From an uncultured bacterium (GTDB lineage: Bacteria > Bacillota > Clostridia > Lachnospirales > Lachnospiraceae): a stretch of 64,000 nt of DNA. Each line of letters starts with the position of its first letter. Positions within the stretch are counted from its first letter, which is position 1. Below are positions 8,187-17,329 of this stretch, piece after piece. Below the pieces are notes generated by a model that had not been told where the DNA came from, did no database searches, and saw only the letters and a list, made by a program, of their open reading frames with translations. A program made the position numbers and the translations under genes. The stretch covers positions 62,001 through 126,000 of the forward strand of contig CANSLJ010000007.1 in NCBI GenBank assembly GCA_947647735.1, in the 5' to 3' direction.

Positions 8187-9006
8187 TATGGAAGATCAGG
8201 AGAATGAGCAGACAGCGAATTGGAAAATATTAAGTGCGACAACGGTCAAATTGATCGCTGTGTTTTTGATGGCGGCTGACCATATACATCAGATGTATGC
8301 ATGGAAGGGGGCTCCTGTATGGCTTACTGTACTTGGCAGGCCTGTATTTCCGATGTTTCTGTTTATAGCGGCAGAAAGCTTTTATTATACAAAGAATCGA
8401 AAGAAATATCTGAAACGGCTCTTATTTGCCAGTTGGGGAATGACGATCATGACAACAATATTGCCGTTGCTCGTGCCTAATCCGAATGTCATATTGATAA
8501 ATAACGCATTTAGTACATTTTTTGTCACCGGGCTCTATATGCAGTTTTGGGACTGGTTCATGGATGGTATCAAAAAAAGAAAATCTTTCTTGATCATGAA
8601 AGGTATTTTGTGCTGTTTTATTCCGGTTATTTGTGCGGCTCCCCTGCTTCTTGTGGGTATGCTGTCCGGGAATGAAGATGTTCCCTTTGCTGTGGTTCGC
8701 ATTTTTGTTGTATTGACGCTGCTTATCCCGAATATTTTAACGATCGAGGGCGGGTTTTTGCTGGTGATCCTTGGTGTTTTGTTTTATATATTCAGAGAAA
8801 AACGCTTTATACAGATAGCGGTATTGCTGCTTATGTCGGCGGCGGTATATCTGTTGGATCATGGCGGCATACAGTGGCTGATGTGCGGGGCCGCCATACC
8901 GATGCTGCTATACAATGGACATCGCGGACGTGGTATGAAGAATTTTTTCTATATATTTTATCCCGCTCATATTTTGGTATTATATTTGATAGCTTCTTTT
9001 ACCTGA
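8176..9006 (+). CDS. TraX-family integral membrane acyltransferase
   Basis: A 276-residue multi-pass membrane protein beginning after a soluble 20-residue head. The family signature KLIAVFLMAADHIHQM (residues about 23-38) and RPVFPMFLFIAAESFYYT match TraX, which N-acetylates pilin in F plasmids; chromosomal Firmicute homologues have unknown substrates. The start at 8176 follows the run GGAGGAGGAA and overlaps the upstream regulator by 11 bases. The stop lies inside the first arm of a terminator hairpin. No conjugation genes surround it. Confidence 0.8.
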   Translation: MINSMEDQENEQTANWKILSATTVKLIAVFLMAADHIHQMYAWKGAPVWLTVLGRPVFPMFLFIAAESFYYTKNRKKYLKRLLFASWGMTIMTTILPLLVPNPNVILINNAFSTFFVTGLYMQFWDWFMDGIKKRKSFLIMKGILCCFIPVICAAPLLLVGMLSGNEDVPFAVVRIFVVLTLLIPNILTIEGGFLLVILGVLFYIFREKRFIQIAVLLLMSAAVYLLDHGGIQWLMCGAAIPMLLYNGHRGRGMKNFFYIFYPAHILVLYLIASFT

Positions 9007-9033
9007 TCTATGATCCGGACAGGTAAAAGAAGC
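8992..9033. terminator. bidirectional terminator between traX-like gene and rqcH
   Basis: A perfect 14-base inverted repeat: GCTTCTTTTACCTG (8992-9005) and CAGGTAAAAGAAGC (9020-9033), with a 14-base loop. It lies between convergent genes, so it can serve both strands. Confidence 0.65.
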
Positions 9034-9045
9034 CGATGTTATGAT

Positions 9046-10917
9046 TCAGGAGGAGATCTGCCGGATTCCCGAGATATCCGAGTCGATCACCATGGAATAA
9101 TTGGTATAATAGATGACAAATCCGGGCTTTGCGCCGTTCGGTTTTTTCACATTCTTTTTCTCGGTATAATCGATCTCCACTTTTTCCTGTCCGCGTCCCT
9201 TGGAGTAGTAGGCGGCAAGCCTCGCCGCCTCTTCAAAGGTGGCGTCGGGAAGCTCCGCACCTTCCGTGCGGACAACAACGTGAGAGCCGGGCTGTCCTTT
9301 GGCGTGGAACCACCAGTCGTTTCCGACGGCGAATTTAAAGGTCAGCGTATCATTCTGGAAGTTGTTCTTACCCACATACATATGAAAACCGTCACTGCTG
9401 ATATAATGGAAAGGTTTGCTTGTCACCTTTTCCTTTTTTGTGCCGCCCTTGCGGCGCACATAGCCTGCCGCGATCAGTTCTTCCTTGATCTCCACAAGAT
9501 CGGATTCCTGCTCGGCGATATCGAGGGAGGCGGCGATGGATTCCAGATGATCGATCTCTTCCTTTACGTCCACGATCAGCTCCGAGAGCGTCTCGTAGGT
9601 ACGCTTCATTTTTCCGTATCTGTCAAAATATCTCTTTGCGTTTTCCGAGGCGGTGAGGGTGGGATCAAGAGGGATATTCACCATTTCCCCGGTGTAATAG
9701 TTTTCCGCCTCCAGAGATTTTGCGCCGGGCTCCGCCCCGTAACCGTAGGTGTGCAGCAGTTCCCCGTAAAGTTTATATTTTTCCCGTTTTTCCGTATCTT
9801 TGATCTGCTGGCATTGCAGGTCATATTTTTTGACGGTGCGCTCTAAAATGGTCTGCACGATCTTTCTGAGGTCCGCCGATCTCTGCCGGATGCGTGTCAG
9901 CGCGTTTTTCTCCGCATAGTAGGTTTCCAGAAGGGCGGAGATGGAGGAGAAATCCTTTGAGGAGGAAGCGCTGTACATCTTCATGCTGACAGCGGAGAAC
10001 TCCACAGGGGCTTTCTGTTCATAGACGATCACAGGAGAAAATTTTCCGGCGGTGATCTGCCGCATAAGGGCGGTAAACTGTTCATAGAGCAGATGGACAG
10101 CGATGTTTTTATCGGCGGGCTGTGCTGAGACGGCGGAAGAAGATTCGGCGGAAGAGCCGGTTGATGCTTCTTTTATCACAGATGCATCCGCCGAGACGGA
10201 AAGTTCCTCCTGCAGATAACTCAGGGCAGAGCGGTCCGCATCCAGTCCGCTCCTGAAACAGAGTTCCTGTGCCAGTATCGGTGAAAATCCGGTGAAGGAA
10301 GTATAGAGCGCCTTATACAGCGGGGCAGGTTTCTGGAATACAAGGGAGCTGAACTCTTTTTTTCGTTCTTCTTCAGACAGACCGTTTTCCATAAAAGCGA
10401 CAGGATCCGCCTTATTTTCCGTCTTTGGAATAAAATAAGGCTTCCCGGGCAGTACCTCTCTGACGGAGCTGACCATGCCGGAAATATGCTTGATACTGTC
10501 AATGATATTGTCCTCTTCATCGCAGAAGATGATATTGCTGTGTTTTCCCATCACCTCAATGATCAGTTTTTTCCGGCAGAGATCCCCCAGTTCATTTAAA
10601 TGTTCAATGTGAATATGCATGATCCGCTCAAGCCCCGGCTGGGTGATATCCACGATTCGCCCGTTCTGGATATGCTTCCGGAGCAGCATGCAGAAATTTG
10701 GGGCAGTCAGGGGGCTCTGCTTCGTCCTGCCGGTCAGGTAGATCAGTGGAAGAGAAGCGCTGGCGGAGAGCAGCAGATAGTACTGTCCTGTTTTTGTCTT
10801 TAAGGTAATCTGCAGTTCATCCGCCTCCGGCTGCGCGATCTTATAGATCCGGGCGCCGGTCAGAAGTTCCCTGCATTCTTTTATGACCGCCGCAACGGTA
10901 ACACCATCAAAAGCCAT
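9046..10917 (-). CDS. rqcH: RqcH/NFACT family ribosome quality-control protein (fibronectin-binding A-like)
   Basis: A 623-residue NFACT protein. The N-terminal NFACT-N domain (MAFDGVTVAAVIKECRELLTGARIYKI) includes the conserved PNFCMLLRKHI segment; a coiled-coil middle (about 330-480) precedes the C-terminal NFACT-R domain (HYISSDGFHMYVGKNNFQND; WWFHAKGQPGSHVVVR). RqcH binds obstructed 50S subunits with peptidyl-tRNA and recruits tRNA-Ala to add alanine tails that mark stalled chains for degradation. It is also annotated as a fibronectin-binding protein. A Ser/Ala-rich insertion at about residues 245-270 makes it longer than common homologues. ATG at 10917 with GAGGAGATAG ribosome site; a TATAAT on the minus strand lies at 10954-10959. 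Confidence 0.93.
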   Translation of the reverse strand: MAFDGVTVAAVIKECRELLTGARIYKIAQPEADELQITLKTKTGQYYLLLSASASLPLIYLTGRTKQSPLTAPNFCMLLRKHIQNGRIVDITQPGLERIMHIHIEHLNELGDLCRKKLIIEVMGKHSNIIFCDEEDNIIDSIKHISGMVSSVREVLPGKPYFIPKTENKADPVAFMENGLSEEERKKEFSSLVFQKPAPLYKALYTSFTGFSPILAQELCFRSGLDADRSALSYLQEELSVSADASVIKEASTGSSAESSSAVSAQPADKNIAVHLLYEQFTALMRQITAGKFSPVIVYEQKAPVEFSAVSMKMYSASSSKDFSSISALLETYYAEKNALTRIRQRSADLRKIVQTILERTVKKYDLQCQQIKDTEKREKYKLYGELLHTYGYGAEPGAKSLEAENYYTGEMVNIPLDPTLTASENAKRYFDRYGKMKRTYETLSELIVDVKEEIDHLESIAASLDIAEQESDLVEIKEELIAAGYVRRKGGTKKEKVTSKPFHYISSDGFHMYVGKNNFQNDTLTFKFAVGNDWWFHAKGQPGSHVVVRTEGAELPDATFEEAARLAAYYSKGRGQEKVEIDYTEKKNVKKPNGAKPGFVIYYTNYSMVIDSDISGIRQISS

Positions 10918-11040
10918 AATCTATCTCCTCGGAATTGAAAATAAAATTTAAAAATTATATATGCTGGATCACAATCACTAGCGTACCACCCCTGCCGGAA
11001 AAATTCAAATCTTTTTATGGAAACCGGATAGAGACAGTAT

Positions 11041-12420
11041 TCAGAAGCTATCTGTCAGATACCGCAGACAGGCGATCGCGGTATCTTTGTGGGGTGCATT
11101 GGAAACGATGCCAAAATACAGAGTGCCGTCAAAGCCTTCCTCCAGAATGAACTGTGACTGAGAAATATCCACTGCCATGGGATACTCATCAGTTACTGCT
11201 GTATAGGCGACGGAAGGATCCAGTTGGGCATCAATGGAATTATCTTCTATGATAACGGTATTGGCAGCTAACCTGGGCTGAAGTTCCCGATAGAGATCCG
11301 GGGGGGTTTCCTGCAGCAGCAATTGTTCTATATTGCAGAGGCAGCCGCTTTGGGAAAGAATGTCAAAAGCGTTTTGGTCCATCAGGACAACATCCAGACG
11401 CTCACTGGCAATAGCGGCGGTGATCTTTGTGCTGGATGCATAGACATATTCCTGATCCGCGTCGGATTCCTCTTTCGTCAGGTACAGGCCGTTGTAGAGA
11501 TCAATCTTTTCTTTTTTGGTATCCGCCCCGAGGTAGCCGAGAAAATCCATGCTTATTTTTTCGGTGAAGGCATCACCGGCAGATACATTGACAAGCGCTG
11601 TGTACAGAACGGTATCCTTGTGTGTCAGGCGCCCATGTATCGTATAGCCGGCGATATACAGAAAAATGCAGGCGATCACGATCGGAAGTTTGTAATATTC
11701 CCAGATGTAGCCGATCTTTGCTTTTCCATGTACGTCCTTCACACTCCATCTCTGTTCTTCCGGTTCGGGATCTTCCGGTGCCGGGGAAGGTTCTTCATCG
11801 CTTTCTTTGGCCTGCTTTTCACAGAGAAGAAGTATATTGGAGAGCAGATGAGAACAGAGAAGAGCGCAGAGTCCCTCCCCGAAGATGACTGCCGGCGTGA
11901 AAAAACGGATGACGACGACTGCCATAATAAAATAGATGAGCGCCATCAGTACCGTGCAGAGAAGAAAACGCATACCGATCATCAGAGCGTTTTTGAACAT
12001 TGCCCGCACGGTATTATGAAATCTTGCCAGAAGCGGAAATATGTACATCAGTATGATCGCGTAAGCGGCAAGCATTACAAGGAATACAGCGGTGCCCAGT
12101 GTCCACAGGACATTGTCATATCGCATATGATAGAAGATGTAGCCGTCTACGCCGAGGAGGATTCCTGAACCGAGCAGGATGAGCCAGATAATGGTTGCCT
12201 GACGAAAATTTTCTTTAAAAGATCGAAAAAAGGATCTGGTGAGGCTGCCCTCTTCATTTTTAGCAACCTTCAGCGTTACATAGAAAAGTGCTGTTGTGGA
12301 GGCGCCAACCGTAAAAACGGGCAGACAGCAGATAAACCACAGGATATTCAGATAGGCAGAATAGGCAAGTTTTGTTGCAAAACGCATAGCGGGCCCGTCA
12401 ATGTCAAAAAGTGCTTTCAC
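11041..12420 (-). CDS. DUF624 (YesL-like) membrane protein fused to an extracellular domain
   Basis: A 459-residue protein. Residues 1-205 match DUF624/YesL (LFDIDGPAMRFATKLAYSAYLNILWFICCLPVFTVGASTTALFY), with five to six membrane helices. A charged Pro/Glu linker (about 207-232) leads to one more membrane helix (about 250-268, LPIVIACIFLYIAGYTIHG) and a 190-residue soluble C-terminus that resembles part of a solute-binding fold. Ordinary DUF624 proteins are about 200 residues, so this is an extended form. It lies 6 bases after the LacI regulator on the same strand and diverges from a sugar transporter. DUF624 proteins accompany oligosaccharide ABC loci, with unknown molecular role. Confidence 0.75.
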   Translation of the reverse strand: MKALFDIDGPAMRFATKLAYSAYLNILWFICCLPVFTVGASTTALFYVTLKVAKNEEGSLTRSFFRSFKENFRQATIIWLILLGSGILLGVDGYIFYHMRYDNVLWTLGTAVFLVMLAAYAIILMYIFPLLARFHNTVRAMFKNALMIGMRFLLCTVLMALIYFIMAVVVIRFFTPAVIFGEGLCALLCSHLLSNILLLCEKQAKESDEEPSPAPEDPEPEEQRWSVKDVHGKAKIGYIWEYYKLPIVIACIFLYIAGYTIHGRLTHKDTVLYTALVNVSAGDAFTEKISMDFLGYLGADTKKEKIDLYNGLYLTKEESDADQEYVYASSTKITAAIASERLDVVLMDQNAFDILSQSGCLCNIEQLLLQETPPDLYRELQPRLAANTVIIEDNSIDAQLDPSVAYTAVTDEYPMAVDISQSQFILEEGFDGTLYFGIVSNAPHKDTAIACLRYLTDSF

Positions 12421-12426
12421 GATAAA

Positions 12427-13488
12427 TTAATCCTCCGTAGATTCCCTGAAGATCAGATCAGATTCAATATACATAGTGCGGTAATTCAGAGAGGGCTCAT
12501 TGATCCGTGACATAAGAAGCTGTACAGCGGAGAGTCCGATCGCCTGACTGTGGATGTGGATGGTGGTAAGAGAGGGGGTTACAACCTTTGACTCCGGTGA
12601 ATCGTCAAAACCACACAGATAAACATCCTCAGGGATTGAATAATTCAGATGTTTCAGTATCTGCATAACATCTAAAGCGATGGCGTCATTCACACAGATG
12701 AACACATCCGGGAGAGCTTTCATGCTGCGCAGATTGGCAGTCAGGTATCTGCGGTATTCGTCTTCATCCGGAGTGCCCGGCCTTCTTTCGGCGATGCAGT
12801 ATTCCTCCAGACAAGGAAGGCCCAGCATATACATTGCGTTGCGGTAGCCCATATACCGCTCGTAAAAAGAATGACAGTGCATATACTCGCCGATAAACCC
12901 GATCCTTTTTTTCCCTCTCCGTACCATTTCTTTTATAAACCGGTAGATTTCCCGTTGATTTTCCATATAAAGCCGGTCTGCCTCCAGAGGTTTATCAAAA
13001 CCGTTGGCGGGGGAGTCGATAAATAATAATGGAAAGTTCAGGCCGCAGAGCATCTGACAGTATGGATGGTCAAAGATTTCAATGCAGGCGATACCTGCAG
13101 TCCTCTCCGGCTGAAAGGACGCCGGAAGCTGCAGATCTTTCATCTCGTCTCTGGTCACCCGGTACATGGTGAGGCTGTATCCGAGCTGCGCGAGTTCTCT
13201 CTGAAATTTGTCAAGCATTGTGGAGGCAAAGTGGGAATTACCCAGAAAATTACCTGAAAAAAGGGCGATTTCCCGGGAAACTGCCGTGTCGGAAACGGGG
13301 GAGGGCCTGCTGATCTCGGAGATATTGATATAGGAAAACTGTTTATATCCCATCTCCTGAGCCTTTTTCAAAACCTTGTCCCTGGTGTCGGCGGCGAGCA
13401 CGCCTGTATTATTGATCGCTTTTGAGACCGTATTGCGGGAGACGCCAAGAGCATCCGCGATATCCTGTATAGTAACTTTTGCTGCCAT
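12427..13488 (-). CDS. LacI-family regulator of the GH32/ABC sugar locus
   Basis: A 353-residue LacI/GalR protein. The N-terminal helix-turn-helix (VTIQDIADALGVSRNTVSKAINNTGVLAADTRDKVLKKAQEMGY) and hinge are followed by a periplasmic-binding-type sensor domain that ends EPSLNYRTMYIESDLIFRESTED. It is divergent from the transporter genes and immediately upstream of the DUF624 fusion on its own strand. The shared intergenic region contains promoters for both directions and several copies of a CAAATGTAAAAAT-type element, so it likely represses both its own transcription and the sugar operon until an inducing sugar binds. Confidence 0.9.
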   Translation of the reverse strand: MAAKVTIQDIADALGVSRNTVSKAINNTGVLAADTRDKVLKKAQEMGYKQFSYINISEISRPSPVSDTAVSREIALFSGNFLGNSHFASTMLDKFQRELAQLGYSLTMYRVTRDEMKDLQLPASFQPERTAGIACIEIFDHPYCQMLCGLNFPLLFIDSPANGFDKPLEADRLYMENQREIYRFIKEMVRRGKKRIGFIGEYMHCHSFYERYMGYRNAMYMLGLPCLEEYCIAERRPGTPDEDEYRRYLTANLRSMKALPDVFICVNDAIALDVMQILKHLNYSIPEDVYLCGFDDSPESKVVTPSLTTIHIHSQAIGLSAVQLLMSRINEPSLNYRTMYIESDLIFRESTED

Positions 13489-13517
13489 AAAGTCCTCCTT
13501 AAAAATATTACATATGT

Positions 13518-13546
13518 ATCATAACGCACAACGGATGATATGTCAA
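13518..13546 (-). promoter_or_regulatory. promoter of the LacI-DUF624 operon
   Basis: On the minus strand, TTGACA (complement of 13541-13546) is followed after 17 bases by TATGAT (complement of 13518-13523). The -35 overlaps a CAAATGTAAAAA element at 13544-13555, and a TACATATGTA palindrome lies at 13509-13518 beside the -10. Confidence 0.65.
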
Positions 13547-13698
13547 ATGTAAAAACCTTGAACAATTTGTAAACAAATCTGTATTGAAAATCAAATTTTT
13601 GTAAAAAAATGCTTGTGCAAATGTAAAAATATATTGACCAAATGTAAAAATGTATGATATATTACAAGTACAGTTGCATGACCTGCATTTTACATTTG
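13544..13698. promoter_or_regulatory. repeated CAAATGTAAAAAT operator-like elements
   Basis: Three direct copies of CAAATGTAAAAA(T) at 13544-13555, 13618-13630 and 13639-13651, and one inverted copy CATTTTACATTTG at 13686-13698. The second and third copies are exactly 21 bases apart, two helical turns. One copy touches the -35 of the minus-strand promoter and another the -35 of the plus-strand promoter. They are candidates for the binding site of the LacI-type regulator or another sugar regulator. Confidence 0.6.
13634..13663 (+). promoter_or_regulatory. promoter of the fructan/sucrose-type ABC operon
   Basis: TTGACC (13634-13639) and TATATT (13658-13663) with an 18-base spacer; a CAAATGTAAAAAT element begins on the last base of the -35. 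Confidence 0.6.
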
Positions 13699-13759
13699 CA
13701 CAAAGCGGGATCGGCAAAGTAAAATAAGACAAAGCAGGCATGCGGGAAAGGAGGAATAA

Positions 13760-14710
13760 ATGATGTCCAATTCTACAAGCGTTTCTACAGGGAAACAGGG
13801 CAGCAAAACAAGGGAGTTTCACAATTCGCTGGTATATGTAAAGCAGCACTGGCAGTTGTATGTTATCTTCCTTTTACCGGCATTGGCACTCACTTTGATC
13901 TTCAAGTATATTCCAATGGGCGGTATTCTGATCGCTTTTCAGGATTATAATCCATTCAGAGGCGTACTGAAAAGCGAATGGGTAGGGCTTGATTATTTCC
14001 AGAGGTTTCTGTCGTCTCCGGATTTTATGACCTATCTGGCAAACACATTGAAGCTTAGCGTTTTCGGTCTTTTATGGGGGTTTCCGGTACCTGTCATTCT
14101 GGCATTTCTGCTGAACCGGATCCAGAGTAAGGGATTAAAGAAGAAAATACAGCTTGTACTGTATCTGCCGAATTTTATTTCTGTCATCGTACTCTGTGGT
14201 ATCGTAAAGATTTTTCTGTCTGTGACCGGACCGGTCAATCTGTTGCTCGGAAGCCAGATCAATTTTATGACTATGCCGGGAGCCTGGAGGACTATTTATA
14301 TCGCAAGCGGCATCTGGCAGGGAGCCGGCTGGGCTTCCATTATGTATACGGCAGCTCTGGCAAATGCGAGTCAGGATCTGAAGGAGGCGGCGTATCTGGA
14401 CGGAGCCAATATCCTGCAGCAGATCAAGGTGGTTGAGTGGCCTGCCATCAAGGACATTGTTGTGATCCAGTTCATCCTGCAGGCGGGAAATATCATGAGC
14501 ATCGGATTTGAAAAAGCCTATGCGCTGCAGACGGATCTGAACCTTGCCAGTTCGGAAATTATCTCTACATATGTTTATAAACAGGGTCTTATCAGCGGTA
14601 ATTTCAGTTTCTCAACAGCGGTTGGCCTTTTCAACACTGTGATCAATGTCATCCTGCTTTTGAGTGTGAATAAGATTGTGGCAAAGATGAACGAAGGACA
14701 GGGATTATAG
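13760..14710 (+). CDS. LplB-type sugar ABC transporter permease
   Basis: A 316-residue inner-membrane permease with six predicted helices. The MalF-like EAA loop is seen at about residues 210-228 (LKEAAYLDGANILQQIKVVEWPAI). It starts at ATG 13760 behind GGAGG. The family (LplB/YtcP-associated) imports oligosaccharides together with a second permease and a binding lipoprotein, both encoded directly downstream. The ATPase is not encoded here; such systems usually share a multi-sugar ATPase (MsmK/MsmX type) encoded elsewhere. GH32 context suggests a fructose-containing saccharide. Confidence 0.9.
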   Translation: MMSNSTSVSTGKQGSKTREFHNSLVYVKQHWQLYVIFLLPALALTLIFKYIPMGGILIAFQDYNPFRGVLKSEWVGLDYFQRFLSSPDFMTYLANTLKLSVFGLLWGFPVPVILAFLLNRIQSKGLKKKIQLVLYLPNFISVIVLCGIVKIFLSVTGPVNLLLGSQINFMTMPGAWRTIYIASGIWQGAGWASIMYTAALANASQDLKEAAYLDGANILQQIKVVEWPAIKDIVVIQFILQAGNIMSIGFEKAYALQTDLNLASSEIISTYVYKQGLISGNFSFSTAVGLFNTVINVILLLSVNKIVAKMNEGQGL

Positions 14711-14720
14711 GAGGTTCGAG

Positions 14721-15617
14721 ATGGATAAGAAAAAATTTTCCAGTTATGGCGTGCAGGATAAAATACTCCTTTTGACAGGATATATACTGATCGGTCTGTT
14801 TGTACTTGCGATCGTTATTCCTGTAATATATATCATTATCGCTTCTTTTATGGATCCGGTAACACTGCAGAATAAAGGACTTACCTTTGATTTCAGTAAA
14901 TGGACTCTGACGGCCTATGAGCGTGTCGGTTCCAACTCACAGGTCTGGATCGGCTTTAAAAATGCGGTTGTATATTCTGTAGTATTTACAGTGGTATCCG
15001 TGGGTGTTACGCTTCTGGCCGCATACCCTATGTCAAGGGCGGATTTCAGGGGCAGACGTTTCTTCAACGTTATTTTCATGATCACAATGTTTTTCGGCGG
15101 CGGTCTGATCCCGACTTATCTGTTGATCGGTAATCTGGGATTGCTGGACAGTATGTGGGCCGTAATACTTCCCGGTGCTTTCAGTGTATGGAATATGACC
15201 ATTGCAAGAACCTACTATCGCGGGATTCCCACGGAGCTTCGCGAGGCGGCGGATGTGGACGGGGCAGATGAGCTTGTCTATTATTTTAAGATATTGCTGC
15301 CGGTGTGTACGCCGATCATTGCGGTGCTGGCTCTGTGGCAGTTCGTCGCAATGTGGAACAGTTACTTTGACGCAATGATCTATCTGAACAGCTCGGCGAA
15401 GCAGCCGCTGCAGCTTGTGCTTCGCGCTATCCTGATCCAGAGTAAACCGGAGCCGGGCATGATCGCTGATATGCAGAGTACTGCCCAGCGGGCTCAGCTT
15501 GCAGAGCTTTTAAAATATGCCACAATTATTATTTCCAGTCTCCCGCTTTTAGTGATGTATCCGTTTTTCCAGAAATATTTTGACAGCGGTATCATGGCGG
15601 GTTCTGTTAAGGGCTGA
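14721..15617 (+). CDS. LplC-type carbohydrate ABC transporter permease
   Basis: A 298-residue permease of the MalG class with six predicted helices and the EAA loop at about residues 172-190 (LREAADVDGADELVYYFKILLP). It starts 10 bases after the previous stop, with a ribosome site GGAGG at 14710-14714. With the upstream permease it forms the membrane channel of an oligosaccharide importer. Its final base overlaps an in-frame ATG upstream of the binding protein gene. Confidence 0.9.
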   Translation: MDKKKFSSYGVQDKILLLTGYILIGLFVLAIVIPVIYIIIASFMDPVTLQNKGLTFDFSKWTLTAYERVGSNSQVWIGFKNAVVYSVVFTVVSVGVTLLAAYPMSRADFRGRRFFNVIFMITMFFGGGLIPTYLLIGNLGLLDSMWAVILPGAFSVWNMTIARTYYRGIPTELREAADVDGADELVYYFKILLPVCTPIIAVLALWQFVAMWNSYFDAMIYLNSSAKQPLQLVLRAILIQSKPEPGMIADMQSTAQRAQLAELLKYATIIISSLPLLVMYPFFQKYFDSGIMAGSVKG

Positions 15618-15640
15618 TGGATGTGAAAAGGAGCAATGAT

Positions 15641-17308
15641 ATGAAGAAAAAAATGATAAAACGTACGGTTGCTTTCGCGCTGGCAGCGATAATGACACTT
15701 CCTTTGACAGCATGTGGAAGAACGGCAGCTGACCTGAATACAGGTGAGGAAATGCAGGTGGTGGATATTGCAGGGCTTCAGTTTCCGCTGGCGGAGACGA
15801 AGACGCTCACAGGAATGATCAGTTATCCCGCCAATACAGAGCCGGAACCGAATAACCGGACGATATTTAAAAGGCTTCAACAGGAAACGAATGTAGAGAT
15901 TGAATGGATGGCTATCCAGGCAGACCAGTGGGGAGACAAGATAGCGCTCAACATGTCCAACCCGAATCTGCTGACTGACTTCGTGTTCACCGCAAATTTC
16001 AGCGACAGCGACCTTCTCAGGTACGCGAATTACGGGGCGATCATCCCGCTGGAGGAATATATTGACGCCTATATGCCGAATTTAAGCGCTGTTTTTGAGA
16101 AATATCCGGAATACAGAAAGATGAGCACAAGCGTGGACGGCCATATCTGGGCACTCCCGTGGATCGAACAGCTTGGCTCCGAGAAGACGGCGATCCAGAC
16201 GGTGGGCGATATGAGCTTTATCAATAAGAAATGGCTGGACTTTTTAGGGCTTGAGATGCCGGAGACGGTGGATGAGTTTGAGCAGACACTGCTGGCGTTC
16301 AGGGAGCACGCACCGGAACTTCAAAAGGAGTTCGGCATTGAGGGAAGCATTATTCCCATGTCCTGTATCGTGAATGACGGAAATCAGGATCCTGCGATTC
16401 TGATCAACGGTTTTGGGGAAGGCTACGGCGATGGAGATCAGGGAAGGCATATTGCGGTTACCGATTCTCTGGAGGTGATCTGCACGGCGACACAGCCGGG
16501 ATTCAGGGACGGGATCGAGTGGCTTCACAGGCTGTATGCGGAGGATCTGATCGATCCGGAGGCTTTCACGCAGGAATGGTCCACCTATGTGGCAAAAGGA
16601 AAGTCCGGGCGTTACGGCGTCTGCTTTAGCTGGGATGTGGGAAATATTGACAATATAGTAGACTGGGTGCCGCTTCCGGCGCTGACTGCGGACACGAGAA
16701 ACATTACGCCCGAGAACGGTTCCTTCACAAGCGGATACGACAGAGGGCGCTGTGTTGTGACTGCGGTAGCCCAGGAACCTGCTCTGGTGTGCGCATGGCT
16801 GGATCAGATGTATGCGCCGATGCAGTCTCCCCAGAACAACTGGGGCACCTACGGGGAGGACGATGATTTCGATATCTTTGAGATGGGGACCAACGATGCG
16901 GGAGAACCGATGCTGAAACATGCCGCACTCGGGGATGCTTCCCCTGTGGAGGTGAGGGAGGCGGAGTCTGTCAACGGCCCGCTGGCGGTCCTCGATGAAT
17001 ATTACGGCGTGTATGTCACCTGTCCGGATGACGCACAGTATCGTCTGGACTGGATCGAAGAGTTTTACACACCGGATATGCACACGGAATATGTGTATCC
17101 GAATGTATTTATGAGCAGGGAGGATACAGACAGGCTTTCGGTTTTGACACCTGATATCACACAGTACATCAATGAATGCCGTTCGAGATGGATCATGAAC
17201 GGATGTACGGACAGCGACTGGAATGAATATATCAGCAAGCTGGACGCGTATGGACTGGAGGAATACCTGTCCATCTATCAGAAATATCTGGATTCTTTCT
17301 ATGAATAA
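15641..17308 (+). CDS. sugar-binding lipoprotein of ABC transporter (LplA-like)
   Basis: A 555-residue extracellular solute-binding protein. The signal peptide ends in a lipobox (LPLTACG, Cys at about residue 25), so it is anchored to the membrane outer face. ATG 15641 is chosen over an upstream ATG at 15617 because AAAAGGAGC lies in front and the signal peptide then starts MKKKMIKRT. The length fits the LplA group, larger than MalE-type proteins. It delivers sugar to the two permeases encoded upstream. The following GH32 gene suggests fructo-oligosaccharide, sucrose or related substrates. Confidence 0.9.
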   Translation: MKKKMIKRTVAFALAAIMTLPLTACGRTAADLNTGEEMQVVDIAGLQFPLAETKTLTGMISYPANTEPEPNNRTIFKRLQQETNVEIEWMAIQADQWGDKIALNMSNPNLLTDFVFTANFSDSDLLRYANYGAIIPLEEYIDAYMPNLSAVFEKYPEYRKMSTSVDGHIWALPWIEQLGSEKTAIQTVGDMSFINKKWLDFLGLEMPETVDEFEQTLLAFREHAPELQKEFGIEGSIIPMSCIVNDGNQDPAILINGFGEGYGDGDQGRHIAVTDSLEVICTATQPGFRDGIEWLHRLYAEDLIDPEAFTQEWSTYVAKGKSGRYGVCFSWDVGNIDNIVDWVPLPALTADTRNITPENGSFTSGYDRGRCVVTAVAQEPALVCAWLDQMYAPMQSPQNNWGTYGEDDDFDIFEMGTNDAGEPMLKHAALGDASPVEVREAESVNGPLAVLDEYYGVYVTCPDDAQYRLDWIEEFYTPDMHTEYVYPNVFMSREDTDRLSVLTPDITQYINECRSRWIMNGCTDSDWNEYISKLDAYGLEEYLSIYQKYLDSFYE

Positions 17309-17329
17309 ACGGATTGCAGGAGATTTATT

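Noticed and set aside
9010-9846. 278-codon plus-strand open frame opposite rqcH
   Set aside because: It runs antisense to a clearly conserved NFACT gene and has no recognisable domain or ribosome site; a shadow frame.
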